A stretch of 6,579 nucleotides of DNA from positions 1-6,579 of the forward strand of contig JANLGZ010000026.1 of assembly GCA_024653905.1 (NCBI GenBank), given 5' to 3'. Position 1 is the stretch's first letter. Every line of letters starts with the position of its first letter. Shown here piece by piece: positions 1 to 4,200 of the stretch. The notes beneath the pieces were generated by a model. That model saw nothing but the letters and a program-made list of their open reading frames with translations. It made no database searches and had not been told where the DNA came from. The position numbers and the translations under genes were made by a program. The stretch comes from an archaeon. Its GTDB lineage: Archaea > Iainarchaeota > Iainarchaeia > Iainarchaeales > Iainarchaeaceae.

Positions 1-10
1 ATTTAAATAT
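1..10 (+). promoter_or_regulatory. Archaeal-type TATA box for the toxin-antitoxin operon
   Basis: ATTTAAATAT matches the archaeal TATA-box style (TTTAWATA). Its centre is about 25 bases before the ATG at 31, so transcription would be expected to begin at or next to the start codon, giving a leaderless mRNA. No Shine-Dalgarno-like purine stretch lies between it and the ATG, which fits. The BRE element would lie off the left edge and cannot be checked. In AT-rich DNA such a match can arise by chance. Confidence 0.5.
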
Positions 11-30
11 GCTTTTGGTTAATCCTAAAT

Positions 31-672
31 ATGGATTTGCCTCTAAATAACCAACTAAAAAAAAGGTCACAAATAGAGCTTGCACAACTTCAAGACGAAG
101 TAATTGACATAATTTACTCAATAAACCAAAAAGCAGTGCTTCATGGCGGAACGGCAATATGGCGGTGCTATGACGGTTCAAGATTTTCGGAAGATTTGGA
201 TTTTTATGTTAAACTAACATCTGATTTTGAAGAAAAACTCGCAAAAGAAACAACCAAACGCGGGTTTTCTATAACAAAACTCAGGAAAACTGACAACACG
301 ATTTTTGCAAAAATAACCAATGGAAAAACAGTTGTTTCTATTGAACTGGTGTTAAGAGAAAAAAAAGGAACTGTTGTCTTTTACAATAACGCAGACGGAA
401 CATCCTTAAACATACTAAGCCTGACAAAAGAAGAACTGCTTCTGGAAAAAGCAATTGCTTTCAAAAACAGAAAACTCATCAGGGATATTTATGATGTGTA
501 CTTTTTAATGCAAACAACACCCATAGAAAACATTAAACCTGAATTAAGGGAAATAACAGAAAAATTTGAAAATCCGGCTGATGAAAAAAATTTGAAAGCA
601 CTCATTTACAAAGGCGTGACGCCGACATTCAGACAAATGATTGAAGCAATAAAAAGGAGAATTCAAAAATGA
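31..672 (+). CDS. AbiEii-like nucleotidyltransferase toxin (DUF1814 family)
   Basis: This 213-residue protein looks like a nucleotidyltransferase of the AbiEii/DUF1814 family, the toxin half of AbiE-type toxin-antitoxin systems. Known relatives bind GTP (AbiEii) or add nucleotides to tRNA acceptor ends (MenT proteins); the substrate here is unknown. The N-terminal core shows HGGTAIWR (residues 38-45) and RFSEDLDF (51-58), with D55 and D57 as the expected metal-binding pair and E105 in VSIEL a candidate third acid. EELLLEKAIAFKNRKLIRD (135-152) with the following IYDVYFLM matches the family's C-terminal K...RD..D motif. An in-frame TAA at 4-6 and no other Met decide the start at 31. It overlaps the next gene by 4 bases, so the two are probably translationally coupled. 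Length is shorter than classical AbiEii (around 300 residues), typical of compact family members. The family call is firm; the toxin role is inferred from the partner gene. Confidence 0.88.
   Translation: MDLPLNNQLKKRSQIELAQLQDEVIDIIYSINQKAVLHGGTAIWRCYDGSRFSEDLDFYVKLTSDFEEKLAKETTKRGFSITKLRKTDNTIFAKITNGKTVVSIELVLREKKGTVVFYNNADGTSLNILSLTKEELLLEKAIAFKNRKLIRDIYDVYFLMQTTPIENIKPELREITEKFENPADEKNLKALIYKGVTPTFRQMIEAIKRRIQK
654..660 (+). promoter_or_regulatory. Shine-Dalgarno-like ribosome binding site inside the toxin gene
   Basis: AAGGAGA ends 8 bases before the ATG at 669 and lies in the last codons of the toxin gene, encoding part of its Lys/Arg-rich tail. It supports the start at 669 and coupled translation with the upstream gene. 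The first gene has no such motif, so initiation would differ between the two genes. Confidence 0.6.
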
Positions 673-1247
673 ATTACGTCAAAGAATTTGAAAAAAAATT
701 TTCAGGAAAAACATTCACTACAAGAGATGTGAAAATCTTTCTCGAAAACAAAGGCGCAAACAAAAACTATTACAGCCTATTTATTGCAAATGAAATCAAA
801 AAAGAAAAAATATTCCGGTTAAAAAACGGTGTTTACTCAACAAACCAAAACCTTGATGAATCCGAAAAAGCTTTTTTTCCGTCATACCACGGGCTTCAGG
901 AAGCCCTAACAATCCATGGCTTTTGGGGGCAGGAAACAGTTCCCGTAATAATAACTCCGAGAAAAATCAGGAATGGGGAGAGAAAAATCTTTAATTCAAA
1001 AATACTTGCAAGACGAATAGGCAGGAAAATGTTCTTTGGTTATGAGACAAAAAAATATCATGGAGCGTGGATAACTGTTTCAGACCCTGAAAAAACACTC
1101 ATAGATTTTGCATATTATAACGAACCCATTGGAAAAGAAACACTTGAAGAAATGAAAGCAATTATTGATAAAAAAAAGTTGGAAAAATATTTAAAACAAA
1201 CAAACAAGCGAACAAAAACAAAAACCGAAAAACTACTCGTGCTTTAA
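669..1247 (+). CDS. AbiEi-like winged-helix antitoxin/transcriptional repressor
   Basis: This 192-residue protein is probably the cognate antitoxin of the preceding nucleotidyltransferase. Residues about 1-58 look like the winged helix-turn-helix of AbiEi-type regulators, ending in the usual wing motif IFRLKNGVYST (48-58). Residues 69-150 contain the AbiEi-family signatures FFPSYHGLQEAL (69-80), HGFWGQETVPVIIT (83-96) and SDPEKTLIDFAYY (138-150), which correspond to the family's PSY-SALxxHGL and PEKALLDL blocks. In studied AbiE systems the antitoxin neutralises the toxin without a stable complex (type IV) and represses its own operon through the N-terminal domain; both are inferred here. The tail from about 168 is Lys/Thr-rich and poorly conserved in style. 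The ATG overlaps the toxin TGA as ATGA and has a good SD. The gene ends 30 bases from the stop of the converging giant gene. Confidence 0.82.
   Translation: MNYVKEFEKKFSGKTFTTRDVKIFLENKGANKNYYSLFIANEIKKEKIFRLKNGVYSTNQNLDESEKAFFPSYHGLQEALTIHGFWGQETVPVIITPRKIRNGERKIFNSKILARRIGRKMFFGYETKKYHGAWITVSDPEKTLIDFAYYNEPIGKETLEEMKAIIDKKKLEKYLKQTNKRTKTKTEKLLVL
1211..1233 (-). terminator. Possible T-rich terminator of the giant minus-strand gene
   Basis: Read on the minus strand, 1233 to 1211 gives runs of five T in close succession, beginning about 45 bases after the TAA at 1278-1280. Archaeal transcription commonly ends at T-rich tracts without a hairpin, so this is a plausible end point. It lies inside the 3' end of the convergent antitoxin gene, where the same bases encode Lys/Thr-rich residues, so composition alone could explain it. 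Confidence 0.25.
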
Positions 1248-1277
1248 AGCAACGAAACAGCCCTATTAAGGTTAAAA

Positions 1278-4200
1278 TTAGGAACTCGCGGAAGCATCTA
1301 CAAAACGCCATTTTACTGTTGCATTATCTATTGGCAAACCCAAATCTTTCAGCACGTTCGGAGAGACATCTATTCCAGCACCATTTGTTTTCTTGCCAAC
1401 ATAAGTAGTAGTTCCGCACGCAGATATATTAGGCATAACTATTTTTTTGTAGGCTTCTGCAATTGGCCTTTGTTCGGGAGTTAGTACATAAGGATCTGTT
1501 ATACACCACGGCCCAACATCATTGACAGTATATGTTCCACATTTCTCTGCAGCAGAACAAATTTGGATTGTTTTTTCTAAAGCAGTTTTGTTAGGCAAAG
1601 CAACGCACTTGTAAGAGTCATTTGGATCACTTGAGCACGGTTTTTGGTTCAACGCAGTAGTTCCTCCAGCGCCATAAGAACCAGTATAATAATAAGTCAT
1701 GAAAATATTATCATGCCACTCCCCAGATGTTGAAGCACCGCCAGAAGATGAACCCACAAATTTCTCTATTCCTGCAAGGGTTGCAGTTGCTGCATTCTCA
1801 ACAAATTCTTTTTTCTGCTCACCAGAATAACTTTTCAATTGGCACAGGAAAACGTACTCAACAAGTGCAACATTATCAGTAACCACTTGAGGCTCTCTGA
1901 CCATGGCAAGAGTATTATGTTTAGGAGTGACATCAACATCTGTTGACAATCCGATATTAGCAAATTCACTGAAACCAGATTCTTCAAGACCACTCCTTAA
2001 AGCATCTGCAAACGCAGAATTCTTTCCTTGATTGTACAACGAAAGACTGTAGTCCGGACAATTGCCTGCAATAGAATTCAGGTGCACACTCACAAACATA
2101 ATATTGTCAGCTCCATAAACTTCCTTTTTTTGTTCCAGCAAGCTTATGACTTTTGGTGAACGCTGGTCATTGCCTGACTGTATTGGAAGAGTCTCATCCT
2201 GGGTTCTTGTGAGAAGTGTGTCAAATCCCTTGGCCTCAAGTTTGTGTTTCAACGATGTCGCAATTTGCCACGTGAAATCCGATTCCTTAAGGTCTGTTCC
2301 TGCAACAACAGCCCCTGAATCTATTCCACCGTGTCCTGGGTCTATAAGTACAAAGTATTTCTTAGCAGTTATAACTTCATATGGCTGGAAAACCTGCTCA
2401 ATCATTTTCAAATCAAGAATTGCTTTGCATTCTGCAATTGTTTTGCAACCATCAGTCGCAGGCGGTTTTATAACAGTTTTCTTGAGCCAGATAAACCAAT
2501 CATCTTTTGTTATTTTATTTTTTGGTTGAGTTGAATCTGGAATTTTAAGTATAAATTTATACGCGTGGCTGTCTTTCCAATTGCCAGTACATTCAGCACC
2601 AGAGACTTGGTCGCAGGTTTCAACTCTTAAATATACATTCTGCACGTCCCCTGGATTTTGGAGCATTCCCTTTGCCTTGAACGCCTCACCAAGAGTTTTG
2701 AAAGATTCGCCTTTCACAGAAATATCCTGATAAGAATCATTAAGCTCAACCTTCTTTGTATTGATGACCTCAGTAGCGACATTGAGTGCGGTAGTTGCAT
2801 CCTTGCCAGAGCTGAGTTGTACTCTTAGACAATTTGCATTTTCGGAACATTTATCAGCAGTTGTTGGTTCCTCAGTCCAAAGTTCGAAAGTCCATTGGTA
2901 AATTTTGCAGGCGTCTTTTGTGCCATTGGCTTTGAAACTTGATGCAACGGTTGCATCTTGGTTGTAGGGGATTTCGAGACGTTCATCCCATTTTTCCAGA
3001 ATATTATCCCCGCCAAGAGTGGTAAAAGAATGATCAGGGTTTTCAAATTGTATCTTTGTAATTATCGGTTTGCATGAAGGCGCTTCGGCAAGACTTACAG
3101 TTCCACCCCCAATAGGATATTTCTTTGAAAGAGCTTTGATTTTTTGTGCGGACGCAAGTATTTTTTGTTTATCAAGTTTTCCGGAATTTACTGCAGCAAG
3201 CAATCCTTTGATTGAGCAATCAACATGTTGCGGGTCAACAAACAACAGTACGTCAGCCCCCGCATTTACAGCCTTTACCGCAACCTCTTCACAAGAACCA
3301 TCTTTGTTATTTCTAACAATAGGCGATAAATCATCAGTAACCACAAGCCCTGAGAATCCAATCAATTGTTGAGGGTAAAGTGAGGCATTAAAAACAGCTT
3401 TTCCTGTTCCTGCATAATTTATACTGTTTACCATAATAGCTTCAACGCCACTTTCTTTTGCATCAATGAATGGAGCAATATCATTGTTGCCTTTTTGTTT
3501 AAAATAATCAAGTGTACGCGCATCATTCACTTCACCATCATCAGTATTGTCATTGTTTTCCCCATAACCAGGGAAGTGCTTTGCGGTTGCTATTATGCCA
3601 TTGCTTTGAAGTGCGGTGATGAATGCTGTTCCAAATAGTGAAACAACTGAGGAATTATTTGAAAACACTCTTGGCGCAAGTGCTCCTGATTTGGAAACAT
3701 CTAATACTGGTGCAAGATCCATATTGATCCTGTTCTGCTTCAATTGTAAAGCAAGCACTTGTGCCATCGCAGTAACTTCACTTGCATTTTCGTATTTTTC
3801 CCCAGCATTTTTTAACGGATATGAAAGTTTCAAGTGATTTATAGCAATGGCTTCCGCGTCAGTTGAAACTAAATAAAGGTTCTTTGGAACAGTTGCATCA
3901 TTGGAGGCTTTTGCAATGTCCTCAGATGTCATGAGTATGAGTCCGCCTATGTCATTATTTTTTGCCTGTTCCCCAGGAGGTGCCATTATCATTGCTCTGA
4001 TTGCGGCGGTCAGATCAGAAGATTCACTTGATGGCGGTTCCGGAGGAACTGCAGCTTCGCACCCGCAAATTTGTTCATTAACATTCTGCCTTGAGGTAAC
4101 CAAGGTATAATCTGTGCTATTAAAAAGACATAACGGATTTACGACATTCGAGAGACTAAAACCATAATAATTGCTGCTGTCAAGTAAAGCCTGATTTTTT

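Noticed and set aside
9..11. Upstream ATG as an alternative start for the toxin
   Set aside because: It is out of frame with the gene at 31 and sits within the TATA-like box.
1248..1277. Possible regulatory element or attachment site between the convergent genes
   Set aside because: The 30 bases show no inverted repeat, direct repeat or T-run worth calling.
2146..2529. Plus-strand open frame of 127 codons
   Set aside because: It lies wholly opposite the amidase domain and the linker before it, whose motifs are intact on the minus strand. Its translation shows no domain signature, so it is an antisense shadow.
2825..3046. Minus-strand 73-codon frame beginning with a hydrophobic MKTLIILLPLLAGIIFW stretch that looks like a signal peptide
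   Set aside because: It is an alternate frame inside the giant gene, with no SD or TATA element. The rest of the translation is featureless, and the signal-like start can arise by chance from AT-rich strand codons.
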